The notes under the pieces: generated by a model
The model's database searches: none
What the model was told of the DNA's origin: nothing
What the model saw: the letters and a program-made list of their open reading frames with translations, nothing else
Made by a program: the position numbers and the translations under genes
DNA from: an uncultured Bacteroidota bacterium
Lineage (GTDB): Bacteria > Bacteroidota > Bacteroidia > Flavobacteriales > Flavobacteriaceae
Direction: 5' to 3'
Assembly: GCA_902536935.1 (NCBI GenBank)
Contig: CACAZM010000006.1
Span: 18,915 to 82,914 of the forward strand
DNA: 64,000 bases
In this document: positions 54,415 through 63,973 of the stretch, piece by piece
How the letters are laid out: the number at the start of each line of letters is the position of its first letter
Position numbering within the stretch: the first letter of the stretch is position 1

Positions 54415-54716
54415 TAATATTTATTTTATCTATCGCAATTTACAATTCTGTAACAGATATGATAATTCGGACATGTCAAATAATAGTACAATTATAACAT
54501 TATGTACAGTTTTTTACTTTCATAATTATTTTACAGGATCTACGTTGATATATATCGTTATATAATGCATATCTCATTTTAAAAACTAACGGCCTAAAGT
54601 TGAATTTAATGCATATTCCTTGAAAATAATGCAATTTTTGTGTTAATAATTGAAAATTATGGAAACAATTTTTTAATAAAGTTAATCTAAATTACACATG
54701 CAAAAAACATTAAAAA
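54415..54716. promoter_or_regulatory. Divergent control region between beta-helix cluster and T9SS gene
   Basis: The region drives the reverse enzyme cluster and the forward surface gene. It has AATGCAT twice (54564-54570 and 54608-54614), AATGCAA (54628-54634), and TGTTAATAATTGAAA at 54641-54655, identical to 54-like box 34754-34768. Both copies of the long box lie 61 to 62 bp before a T9SS surface-protein ATG. No clean TAnnTTTG promoter was found. Confidence 0.45.
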
Positions 54717-55517
54717 ATGAAAAAAATTTTACTTTTAATATCAATTTTTGTTTTAAGTAATACCTACGGGCAAATAAAAACGCTTAAAGCAAATACTTTT
54801 ACAGCATCTCAATGTATTGCAGGAGGTGTCACTACAATATATTATCCCCAAGGAGGCGCATATGTACCTAATAATCTTATTAGTAAGCATGCTGGTGAAT
54901 CATCTGATTCCAATTGGAAAATGGTTCTCGTTGTAGATGATCCCAATGAGAAATGGATAGCAGGCGAAATAGTTTTTCTAGCGGCAATGCCAGGTGCAGG
55001 CGCTCCTTACCCTTTGGCAAATATTTTATCCATCAATTCTTCAGAATATACACTCACAGCGTATGCTCACAGACTTGTGGAAGCAGATAAAACATTAACT
55101 TGTTCCACTGATCAAGTTACAGTTAATGCATATAATAAATTACGTTTTAATCTTGAATACAATGGAACTTACGCTAATGCCGACGTTGCTATTACATTTG
55201 ATATAACAGTAACTGACCCTAAAACTAATCATACTGAAACAATAAATGTGACAGTCAACAATACACTGTCTATTGATAAGTTAGAAAAATACGATTTTAG
55301 TTTTGGTCCTAATCCAACAAAGGATCTAATTTATTTATCAGCGAATAAAAGTATCGGTGAAGTCGAAATATTTAATTTAGTAGGTCAAAAATCTTTAATC
55401 TCAGAAATTGGTGATACCAACGGAGCTCTTGATATTTCAAATCTTTCTAGGGGCGTTTATATTATGAATGTTGCTATTGATGAAAAAATAGGAACATATA
55501 AAATCATAAAAGAATAA
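54717..55517 (+). CDS. Secreted protein with T9SS sorting domain, N-terminal part unrecognised
   Basis: The 266-residue protein has a signal peptide (LLISIFVLSNTYGQ). About 165 residues of beta-rich sequence follow, including YPQGGAYVPNNLISKHAG, WKMVLVVDDPNEKWIAGEI and LTCSTDQVTVNAYNKLRF. I do not recognise this part. The last 80 residues (FSFGPNPTKDLIYLS, VEIFNLVGQKS, LDISNLSRGVYIMNV) are a type A T9SS sorting domain, so the protein should reach the cell surface. Its leader shares a 15-bp box with the broken surface-protein gene at 34830. A glycan-binding role is possible, but there is no direct sign of it. A terminator follows. Confidence 0.75.
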   Translation: MKKILLLISIFVLSNTYGQIKTLKANTFTASQCIAGGVTTIYYPQGGAYVPNNLISKHAGESSDSNWKMVLVVDDPNEKWIAGEIVFLAAMPGAGAPYPLANILSINSSEYTLTAYAHRLVEADKTLTCSTDQVTVNAYNKLRFNLEYNGTYANADVAITFDITVTDPKTNHTETINVTVNNTLSIDKLEKYDFSFGPNPTKDLIYLSANKSIGEVEIFNLVGQKSLISEIGDTNGALDISNLSRGVYIMNVAIDEKIGTYKIIKE

Positions 55518-55540
55518 AACCGTATCAATATTTAAATGAA

Positions 55541-55581
55541 AAGACTTAGGAGGGGAAGCAAACCTTTTCCTAGGTTTTTTT
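55541..55581 (+). terminator. Hairpin terminator after the T9SS surface gene
   Basis: AGACTTAGGAGGGG pairs with CCTTTTCCTAGGTTT through G-C, A-T and several G-T pairs, and is followed by seven T. It lies between the surface gene and the beta-helix gene, so most transcripts of the former should stop here, with read-through possible. Confidence 0.65.
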
Positions 55582-55599
55582 GTTATAATCTACTGTATT

Positions 55600-57735
55600 G
55601 TGAAAAATATAATGATTTTGTTTTTTTTGTTGTTTTCATCAAAAAGTATACAATCTCAAACATTCTACGTTTCAACTCAAGGGAATGATTCAAACCCCGG
55701 AACAGAATCACTACCTTTTAAAACGATAAACAATGCAATAGACGCTGTGGGAGCATCTGGCGGCACTTGTATTATCAGGGAAGGTTATTATCATGAAAGT
55801 GTTTTAATTAATGATAAAAATAATATCATTATTAAAGCTTTTCCTAACGAAAAAGTCATCATCAATGGTACCAAGTCAATTGAAACAACTTGGACTCAAA
55901 GTTCTTTTAATCCAAATACTTATGAAACTATTTTAAACGAGGATATTTGGCAATTATTTATTGATGATGAGCAGCAAGTTATGGCACGTTGGCCAAATGC
56001 ACAGTTTCATGATGATACTATTTTTGACCAATCATACTGGTCACCCGGTAATGCAAATGCAGGTTCAAATGGTATAATGGTAGATTCTGGAAACTTAGCA
56101 GCTAGTGGTATTAATGCTCAAGGCGCTTTGGCTATAGCCAATGTAGGGTCTTGGAAAACATGGACAGTTGAAGTCTTATCACATACGCCTGGAAATAATA
56201 CATTCACTTATGAAACTGCAGGAAGTTATTTGAGTAAACATCATTATTATTTTTTGGAAGGAAAAATAGATTTTTTAGACACCCAAAACGAATGGTTCTA
56301 TGATTCTTCAACAAAAAAGCTATCAGTTTGGGGAAACCCCTCTGGTAAAAAGATTCAAGGTAAAGTACAATCCTATGCTTTTGAAATGTATGAATGTTCA
56401 AATATCAAAATACAAAACTTAAATTTTTTTGCAACTACAGTCAAAGCAAACCGATCTTCAGAAATTGAATTAAACAATTGTTTGTTTTCTTATCCAAGTT
56501 GTTCCAAAAGGATGTTGGGAGATAAAGGCACACCACATACTACTGAATTAAAAGGGAATAACAAAAACAGTACTACAGGCTTTAAAATATACCAATGTTT
56601 GTTTGAGCATACTGACGGAGACGCATTATATATGATTGGAAAAAACAATATCGTGGAAGACTGTTATTTTCATCATATAGACTATACAGTTTCCTCTTTA
56701 AGAAACTTGATGACAACAGTGGTAAACAATGGTGATAACGGAATTTTTACAAGAAATACGGTACATACAACAGGAGCTTCATCTACAGTACATTTTATTG
56801 GTTCTCCAGAAGTATCCTACAACAATATTTACAATACTGGGTCTTTACAAAGTGATGGTTCTATAGTTCAGATGACAAGAGAGTCAGTTGAGGGCTCTGA
56901 GGTGCACCACAATTGGTTTCACGATTCCCCGAAATCTGGAACACGTTACGATGCACCAGTAAGCGACCCAGAATTGGCAGGGAAAAAGGGACTTATTCAT
57001 CATAATGTAATGTGGAACTTAAGTAAAGCGTTAATGATAAAAGGTGACGAACAGCAAATTTATAACAACACTTGTTTTGATAATACTTCTAATGATATTA
57101 GTGTGATGTATGAGGTTTATGCAGATCCTCCAGGTGGGAGTTCTAATGGATTGACAATTACAAAAAATAATGCAGCTGATAAAATTTCTGGGCATCGTCA
57201 AAATCCACAAACAGTTCCGGGAACAGTGAGTCATAATGTATATTCAACAACTAGTGCTGATTACGGAATCAAGTATCTGCTAAATGATCCAGATAATTAC
57301 GATTTCACACCGAAATCTACTTCAACGCAATTAATAGATTCTGGAACAATTATTGAAGGAATTAATGATGGGTTTTCTGGTAGTGCACCAGATATTGGAG
57401 CCTATGAAATCGGAGATACATGGACTGCAGGAGTTACTTGGACACCAGATTTTTACCCATGGTCATTTTTGTCTTTAAGTTCTGAAAAAAAGAATCAGAA
57501 AATCGTGATAAAAATGTTTCCAAACCCTGTAGATAATCAGGTGCTTAATATTTCGATTCCTAATGATTTAAAAGACTCCTCACTAACAGCCTTTAATATT
57601 AGAGGGCAGAAAGTCTTGGAATTTCAACATATACCAAATTCATTAAGTGTTTCCTCATTGAACGAAGGGCTGTATTTTTTTCTCTTTTCAAATGAAGAAG
57701 GGCTAAATATTTCAAAGAAAATAATCATTAATTAA
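55600..57735 (+). CDS. Secreted beta-helix carbohydrate enzyme with T9SS sorting domain
   Basis: A GTG at 55600 (711 residues) gives a good signal peptide (FFLLFSSKSIQSQ); an ATG at 55612 is an alternative. FYVSTQGNDSNPGTESLPFKTI begins a parallel beta-helix with IWQLFIDDEQQVMARWPNAQFHDD, SKRMLGDKG and YFHHIDYTVSSLR, each with a counterpart in the protein at 35762. Residues about 640-711 (MFPNPVDNQVLNIS to LNEGLYFFLFS) form a T9SS sorting domain. It therefore looks like the surface-exported version of the enzyme at 35762. A polysaccharide lyase or glycosidase role is inferred from the fold and neighbours. GH29 follows 31 bp downstream. Confidence 0.8.
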   Translation: MKNIMILFFLLFSSKSIQSQTFYVSTQGNDSNPGTESLPFKTINNAIDAVGASGGTCIIREGYYHESVLINDKNNIIIKAFPNEKVIINGTKSIETTWTQSSFNPNTYETILNEDIWQLFIDDEQQVMARWPNAQFHDDTIFDQSYWSPGNANAGSNGIMVDSGNLAASGINAQGALAIANVGSWKTWTVEVLSHTPGNNTFTYETAGSYLSKHHYYFLEGKIDFLDTQNEWFYDSSTKKLSVWGNPSGKKIQGKVQSYAFEMYECSNIKIQNLNFFATTVKANRSSEIELNNCLFSYPSCSKRMLGDKGTPHTTELKGNNKNSTTGFKIYQCLFEHTDGDALYMIGKNNIVEDCYFHHIDYTVSSLRNLMTTVVNNGDNGIFTRNTVHTTGASSTVHFIGSPEVSYNNIYNTGSLQSDGSIVQMTRESVEGSEVHHNWFHDSPKSGTRYDAPVSDPELAGKKGLIHHNVMWNLSKALMIKGDEQQIYNNTCFDNTSNDISVMYEVYADPPGGSSNGLTITKNNAADKISGHRQNPQTVPGTVSHNVYSTTSADYGIKYLLNDPDNYDFTPKSTSTQLIDSGTIIEGINDGFSGSAPDIGAYEIGDTWTAGVTWTPDFYPWSFLSLSSEKKNQKIVIKMFPNPVDNQVLNISIPNDLKDSSLTAFNIRGQKVLEFQHIPNSLSVSSLNEGLYFFLFSNEEGLNISKKIIIN

Positions 57736-57766
57736 AATAGAATCTTTAATTAATATTCTACAAAGA

Positions 57767-59623
57767 ATGGCCAAGTTGGTAGTTTCTATTGTCGTAGCTC
57801 TTTTAGTTTCATTTCAAAACTACAGTCAGAGGAAAAATGTTAAAGATGATAAGTCTTTATTTGAAATAAATACAGAACCTATTTCGGGACTAACCCAATG
57901 GAAAAACATGAAATTTGGAATGTTTATTCATTGGGGGGTGTATTCAATTCCTGCAGGAGTTTGGAAAGGTAAACAAATTGAAAAATTGGGAGAACAAATT
58001 ATGCGTCATGCAGACATTTCAATTGAAGATTACGAGAATATTGCACGGCAATTCAACCCTGTGAAATTTGATGCCGAAGAAATTGTGAAGCTAGCAAAAA
58101 GTACTGGTATGAAATATATTGTTTTTACTGCGAAGCATCATGACGGATTTTCGATGTTCGATTCAAAATTTACTGATTACGATATAGTTGATTTTACTCC
58201 CTACAAGAAAGATATTTTAGATGAATTGGCAAATGCTTGTAGAAAACATGATATTAAATTGGGATTGTATTATTCAACTCCAGATTGGCATTTCAATGGA
58301 GCTGAACAAGAACGTAACCCTATTGATGGGAAAATATCAGTATTTGGAAAAGTGTCTAAGGCCAATGAAGATTATCAAGTGGCTCAATTAAAAGAACTTT
58401 TGACAAATTATGGTGAAATTGTTGAATTGTTTTTTGATATGGGTGAGCCAACAAAAGCACAAAGTGAACGATTCGTCAAAACAGTAAAAACCTTACAACC
58501 CTACTGTCAAGTAAATGGAAGGGTCATGAATAATCAGGGAGATTTTATCACCATGCCAGATAATCATTTACCAGAATCGCCAATTTATGATTATGCTTGG
58601 GAAACACCAGGAACATTTTACCACACTTGGGGGTATAAGTCATGGGTTAAGGGCGATCCTTTAGATATTCAGATAAAAAAACAAATTAGAAAACTTTCAA
58701 AGATTGTTAGTATGGGGGGTAATTATTTACTCAATATTGGCCCCATGTCTGACGGAACTGTTGTTCCTTATGAAAGAGACGTTTTAAATGGTGTTGGGGA
58801 TTGGGTTTCGCAACATAATGAAGCATTTTATAATACTAAGGCTAATCCTTTTAGAAAATTGAATTGGGGTTATAGCACAGTAAAACCGGAAGAAAATAAG
58901 CTTTACCTACATGTTTTTAATTGGCCTGAGGATGGAAAGCTTAAAATCCCAGGGCTAAAAAGTGAAATTCTTAATGCCTATTACTTAAATGATATATTGG
59001 AAAAACCTTTAGAGGTTTCTAGAATGGGGAATAACCAAAATATAAAGGTTGCCTTAGAACCTGTGAATAAAAACTTATCTATTATTGTTGTCGAGTACAT
59101 GGGTGATCTGGAAATCATTAATCCTGTCGTTAAACCAGTAAATGGTGAATTATTGTTAACCCATAGTGATGCTACGAAACATGGCAAATACGGAATGGTT
59201 AGTTATAGGTCTATCGTTAAAGATGACCATAGAACTTGGGATATTGAGCTAGAGGAAACAGGAGAGTATGAGATTGAAATTACTTACAAGCATAAATACC
59301 CAGAAAAAGATTTCATTATTGAAGTAAATAATCAGCAGTTACAATTTACCTTAATAGGGAGCTCAAAATTACATCCTAAAAAACCACAAAGTATTGATGG
59401 TAATGAGGACTTGAAAGGAGAAAAGGATAATAAAATTAAAGGCAAATGGAATACCACAGTTTTAGGAGCTATTCATTTAGAGAAGGGTCAGCAAGTTGTG
59501 ACCTTAAAATCCGGACGAGAGTATGTTTTTGTTTCCAGTATGAATGAGTTTCGTAGCAAAGACAGAAGGTATAGAGGTTTAAATGTTGAGGTTAAAAGTA
59601 TCATGCTTACAAAGAGAAAATAG
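57767..59623 (+). CDS. GH29 alpha-L-fucosidase with C-terminal beta domain
   Basis: The 618-residue protein has a signal-like N-terminus (LVVSIVVALLVSFQNYSQ). GH29 markers include [50 protein letters not shown] and VELFFDMGE, with predicted nucleophile Asp224. It also has SMGGNYLLNIGPMSDGTVVP. Residues about 455-618 add a beta-sandwich (YEIEITYKHKYPEKDFIIEVNN, VLGAIHLEKGQQVVTLKSG) that could bind carbohydrate. It is about 37 percent longer at the C-terminal side than the family core and differs from the 41491 enzyme. The HTCS gene follows after 78 bp. Confidence 0.92.
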   Translation: MAKLVVSIVVALLVSFQNYSQRKNVKDDKSLFEINTEPISGLTQWKNMKFGMFIHWGVYSIPAGVWKGKQIEKLGEQIMRHADISIEDYENIARQFNPVKFDAEEIVKLAKSTGMKYIVFTAKHHDGFSMFDSKFTDYDIVDFTPYKKDILDELANACRKHDIKLGLYYSTPDWHFNGAEQERNPIDGKISVFGKVSKANEDYQVAQLKELLTNYGEIVELFFDMGEPTKAQSERFVKTVKTLQPYCQVNGRVMNNQGDFITMPDNHLPESPIYDYAWETPGTFYHTWGYKSWVKGDPLDIQIKKQIRKLSKIVSMGGNYLLNIGPMSDGTVVPYERDVLNGVGDWVSQHNEAFYNTKANPFRKLNWGYSTVKPEENKLYLHVFNWPEDGKLKIPGLKSEILNAYYLNDILEKPLEVSRMGNNQNIKVALEPVNKNLSIIVVEYMGDLEIINPVVKPVNGELLLTHSDATKHGKYGMVSYRSIVKDDHRTWDIELEETGEYEIEITYKHKYPEKDFIIEVNNQQLQFTLIGSSKLHPKKPQSIDGNEDLKGEKDNKIKGKWNTTVLGAIHLEKGQQVVTLKSGREYVFVSSMNEFRSKDRRYRGLNVEVKSIMLTKRK

Positions 59624-59701
59624 AATTACTGCACTGAATATAGTATATTTAACTTGTCTTAAGTGTAGTTTTATTTAAATTTCAAAATTCAAAAATCAAC
59701 T

Positions 59702-62700
59702 ATGGTTTTAAAGCATGAAAAAAAATCAATGCGCTTAAATGTTATCGTTGTTTTAAGTTTATTGGCCATGGTCAGTGTGTTGCGTGCACAAGAACAAAGA
59801 CAGATCAATAGCATCAATTTTGACCATGTAACAAATAGTGAAGGATTAATGCACAACTCCATTGATCCTATTTATCAAGATTCCCGTGGATATATGTGGT
59901 TGGGAACTGTTAATGGACTATATAAATACAATGGCGACAAATATAGAATTTACAACAATGAACTTGGAAATCAAAACTCTATTATTGGTAACAGAATTAC
60001 TGCAATAATTGAAGATAGTGAAGGAGTGGTGTGGATTGGTACTTCTAGTGGTCTATGTAGTTACAATAGAGACACTGATTCTTTCAGCAGGGAGCTGATT
60101 AACGCTCAAAGCAATTCAAGTTTCGTCTTCAAACACAATGTAAATACTTTATTTGAAGACGACTCAAAAACACTTTGGGTTGGAACCTCTGATGGTTTGC
60201 ATCGATTAGACAGGGGGTCAAATGGTTTTACGTTAAGTGTGTATCAAGCTGATAGTAATGGTGTTGGTCTTAGTAACAATTATGTTACTCAGATTCTTCA
60301 AGATGATATGGGATTATTGATTGGAACTAGAAAAGGATTAAACAGGCTCATTTTTAAGGAAGGCTCCGAGCTGGAAATAAAAAGAATGCTTCATAAGGAT
60401 CTTGAAGACTTATTTGTGTTAAGTATGATTATAGATGTTAATTCAAATGTTTGGCTAGGGACAAATACAGGGCTTCATAAAATAGCCTACTCAAGTGGGA
60501 ATAATTTTGATGTTTCTAAAAATGTTCTTAAAACAATTGATAAAAGTCTTTCTCAAGTAAGTATCAATTCGCTTCTCAGACATGATAAATCTAGAATTTG
60601 GATTGGAACAAAAAAATTAGGACTAATTCATTTAAATCATGAAAATAATAAAGTTAGATTTTTTGAGCATGATATAGTAAATGCACAAAGCCTTAGGAGT
60701 AATGAAATAAATGTAATTACAAAAGATAACTCAGGACTGATATGGATTGGAACAGCTAGGGGTGGAGTTAGTAAACTTGATCTGCAAAAGAAAAGAATTG
60801 AACACATTAAAAACCATGTTATTGATCCTTTGAGCCTCAGCGGAAACATAGTTAACAGCATTTATGAAGACTCCGAAAAAAATATTTGGGTTGGTACTTT
60901 TGGTAGTGGTTTAAATGTTTTTGCTGATCAACCAAAAGACAACAAGGTAGCGCATGTAGACAGCAGGCTTATTGGTAGTGACAATGTTCATGCAATTTGT
61001 GAAGATAATTATGGCAATATTTGGTTGGGGACTATATCAAACGGGATTACCCAAATTAAGTTTATTAATGGAAAAATTGTAAAAGCCGCTCGATTTACAA
61101 GAGAAAACACCAATAATATTTTAATGTCTAATAAGATTAGTCTTATGTATAAAGATGCAAGGGGGGACATATGGATTGGCGGAGATTCAAACCTTGGTCT
61201 ACTTAGACTCAAACCTAGCAAAGAGTTTGGAAAGCTCCCCCTAATAAATCAATACAAAAGAATCGAAGGAAATAACAATAGCTTAACAGAAAATCACGTT
61301 TCTTCGATATATGAAGATTCTCAGGGCATTCTCTGGGTTGGCACCAGAAACAACGGATTGGTTAAAGTTCTACGAGATGCCAATAACAATCCAATTGATT
61401 ATGTGAGAATTAGAGGAAGAGAAAACAATCCATCAGGCTTAAATAACAATCAGATCTTTGCTATTCACGAGGATTCCTACAGTAACATTTGGATAGCAAC
61501 CTTTGGTGGTGGATTGAACAAAATTCCCAAAGAACAAAAACATAAAAAATTACCTGAAATCATTAAATATAAAAAAGAACAAGGTTTGCCAAGTAATGAA
61601 ATATACGGAATCTTGGAAGGTAATAATAGAGACCTTTGGATTAGTACCAATAATGGAATCTCAAATTATGACATAACAAAAGACAAGTTCTCTAATTTAG
61701 GACTAAATGATGGTTTGCAGGCTCTTAATTTTAGAAAGAATGCTTTTTTTAAAGCACATGATGGCACAATGTATTTTGGGGGTATAAATGGGTTTAACAA
61801 ATTCAATCCGGATGGTTTTCAAAAAAACAGCACCCCTCCAAAAGTAGAAATAGTAGGCTTTAAAGTATTCAACAAAGATGTTGAGGTTAATGAAGAAATT
61901 CTAGGAAAGGCAATTTTAGATAAGGAAATCTCCGAAACTGATTTTATAGTCTTAAGGAACTCGCACAACTCATTTTCTTTTGAATTTTCTGCCATGCATT
62001 TTTCATCGCCAAAACAAAACCAATACAAGTATATGTTGGAAGGATTTAATGAAGATTGGATTGAGAAGGACCATGACATGCGATTTGCAAACTATTCAAA
62101 CCTTGATGCAGGAGATTATGTGTTTAAGGTGATTGCTTCAAATAATTATGGCAACTGGAACGAAACTCCAAAAGAACTGCGTGTAAAAATTTTACCGCCT
62201 TTTTGGAAAACTTGGTGGGCATATTTAATATATGCTTTATTCTTTGTCTTCATGATGTGGTTATTTAGACGCTACATTTTAATAAGCGTTGATTATAATA
62301 ACAAACTCAGAATCGAAAAATTTGAAAAAAGAAAGCTAAAAGAAATAAACAAAATGAAATTGGAATTCTTCACCAATATTTCCCACGAATTTAAAACGCC
62401 ATTAACGTTAATTTTAGGACCGCTACAAAACCTACTTGAAATTAGAACAACAGATTTAAAAACAAAAGAATCGTTGTTGATTATGGATAGAAATGCAAAG
62501 CACTTATACCGACTAGTCAATCAGCTGATGGACTTTAGAAAAGCAGACTCAAAACAATTAAAAGTAAATGCTGTTCTAGGTGACATTGTTGATTTTTGCG
62601 AAAATATAGTGTCCTCATTTCATGTTTTAGCAAATAAGAAGGAATTAGATCTAAGCTTTAAGTCGCAGGTGTCTGAACTCATAGCCTATTTTGACCGCGA

Positions 62701-63973
62701 CCTTATGGAAAAAATAATGAATAATATTTTATCTAATGCTGTGAAATTTACACCAGATAATGGTAGAATTAGAGTTTCTTTATCAGTGGTAAAACCTAGA
62801 AGAAATATGAGTGCAAGACTAGGACAACAGAATCCAGAATTTGAAATTCTCGTTGAAGATTCAGGTATTGGAATTCCAAAAAGTAAAACCTCTAAAATAT
62901 TTGGAAGATTTTATCAAGTTGACCATGCAAACAAGATTGGCTCTTTAGGGTCTGGAGTTGGTCTTGCCTTGACAAAAAAAATAGTGGATCTGCTTGATGG
63001 TAGCATAGATGTTGTTAGTAGAGAAAATAAAGGGAGCAGATTTGTGATGAGATTTCCTCTAATTATTGATTCGCCATCGATTGAAGGAAAAATAGAAAAT
63101 ATTCTGCTAGAAGAAGGTATAAGTGAATTGAAACGTAATGGTTCAGAGGCTAATTCTGTAAGCAAAGATTCAGAATTTGAGATCGAAGAGAATCTACCAC
63201 TAATGCTTATTGTTGAAGATAATTCTGACATGCAACGTTTTCTTAAAGCTTCATTCGAAAACCAATATAGAATAATACAGGCTTTGAATGGAAAGCAAGG
63301 GTTAAAGAAAGCAATAGATAATGTTCCAAATATTATACTTTGTGATGTTATGATGCCTGAAATGGATGGAATAGATTTTTGCGAGAAGATAAAAAAGAAT
63401 GAGATTACAAACCATGTACCCATTATTATGTTGACGGCAAAAGGTTCTGTTGAGAGTAAACTAAAAGGCCTTGAAGTTGGTGCAGATTCTTATATTCCAA
63501 AACCTTTTGATATGCGAATATTGGAAATGAAGGTTAAAAAGCTTTTAGAGGAACGCGAGAATTTAAAAGAAAAATTTAGATTAAAGGGGATTACTCAGGA
63601 TTCTAGGAAAATAGGCATCAATAACACACAAAAAACGTTCTTGGAAAAAGCAGAAAAAGTAATTGAAGAAAACCTAATGAACAACGAGTTTGGAGTTGAA
63701 GATCTGGCTCTAGCACTATCATTTAGTAGAATGCAATTGTATAGAAAGTTTAAATCAATACTTGGTTCATCTGCCAACGAGTTTATTAGAAACTACAGAA
63801 TAAAAAAAGCAGCACATCTTCTAATAAAAACCGATTTAAATGTTTCAGAAATTCTCTATGATGTTGGATTTACTAATCGCTCATATTTCTCAAAATGTTT
63901 TAAAAAGAGCTTTGATATGTCTCCCAAAGAATATGCAAAAAAATATAGAGTAACCCCTAAATTTCAAAGCTGA
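59702..63973 (+). CDS. Hybrid two-component system regulator (HTCS)
   Basis: This 1423-residue sensor-regulator senses a glycan fragment in the periplasm and controls the locus. A signal or anchor is at the N-terminus; an alternative ATG at 59729 is possible. About 14 Reg_prop repeats follow (GYMWLGTVNGLYKYN, GVVWIGTSSGLCSYN, NIWVGTFGSGLNVF and so on), which makes two seven-blade propellers. Then come a Y_Y_Y domain (NQYKYMLEGFNEDWIE), a membrane helix at about 838-860 and HisKA with His895 in FTNISHEFKTPL. The HATPase has NNILSNAVKFTPDN and DSGIGIP. The receiver has Asp1215 in LCDVMMPEMDG, and an AraC-type HTH domain is at the C-terminus. All catalytic residues are present. Confidence 0.95.
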   Translation: MVLKHEKKSMRLNVIVVLSLLAMVSVLRAQEQRQINSINFDHVTNSEGLMHNSIDPIYQDSRGYMWLGTVNGLYKYNGDKYRIYNNELGNQNSIIGNRITAIIEDSEGVVWIGTSSGLCSYNRDTDSFSRELINAQSNSSFVFKHNVNTLFEDDSKTLWVGTSDGLHRLDRGSNGFTLSVYQADSNGVGLSNNYVTQILQDDMGLLIGTRKGLNRLIFKEGSELEIKRMLHKDLEDLFVLSMIIDVNSNVWLGTNTGLHKIAYSSGNNFDVSKNVLKTIDKSLSQVSINSLLRHDKSRIWIGTKKLGLIHLNHENNKVRFFEHDIVNAQSLRSNEINVITKDNSGLIWIGTARGGVSKLDLQKKRIEHIKNHVIDPLSLSGNIVNSIYEDSEKNIWVGTFGSGLNVFADQPKDNKVAHVDSRLIGSDNVHAICEDNYGNIWLGTISNGITQIKFINGKIVKAARFTRENTNNILMSNKISLMYKDARGDIWIGGDSNLGLLRLKPSKEFGKLPLINQYKRIEGNNNSLTENHVSSIYEDSQGILWVGTRNNGLVKVLRDANNNPIDYVRIRGRENNPSGLNNNQIFAIHEDSYSNIWIATFGGGLNKIPKEQKHKKLPEIIKYKKEQGLPSNEIYGILEGNNRDLWISTNNGISNYDITKDKFSNLGLNDGLQALNFRKNAFFKAHDGTMYFGGINGFNKFNPDGFQKNSTPPKVEIVGFKVFNKDVEVNEEILGKAILDKEISETDFIVLRNSHNSFSFEFSAMHFSSPKQNQYKYMLEGFNEDWIEKDHDMRFANYSNLDAGDYVFKVIASNNYGNWNETPKELRVKILPPFWKTWWAYLIYALFFVFMMWLFRRYILISVDYNNKLRIEKFEKRKLKEINKMKLEFFTNISHEFKTPLTLILGPLQNLLEIRTTDLKTKESLLIMDRNAKHLYRLVNQLMDFRKADSKQLKVNAVLGDIVDFCENIVSSFHVLANKKELDLSFKSQVSELIAYFDRDLMEKIMNNILSNAVKFTPDNGRIRVSLSVVKPRRNMSARLGQQNPEFEILVEDSGIGIPKSKTSKIFGRFYQVDHANKIGSLGSGVGLALTKKIVDLLDGSIDVVSRENKGSRFVMRFPLIIDSPSIEGKIENILLEEGISELKRNGSEANSVSKDSEFEIEENLPLMLIVEDNSDMQRFLKASFENQYRIIQALNGKQGLKKAIDNVPNIILCDVMMPEMDGIDFCEKIKKNEITNHVPIIMLTAKGSVESKLKGLEVGADSYIPKPFDMRILEMKVKKLLEERENLKEKFRLKGITQDSRKIGINNTQKTFLEKAEKVIEENLMNNEFGVEDLALALSFSRMQLYRKFKSILGSSANEFIRNYRIKKAAHLLIKTDLNVSEILYDVGFTNRSYFSKCFKKSFDMSPKEYAKKYRVTPKFQS

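Noticed and set aside
62914..63423. 169-codon open frame on the reverse strand
   Set aside because: It lies fully inside the HTCS receiver and kinase region, has a biased Ser/Phe/Ile composition typical of antisense frames, and shows no family motif.
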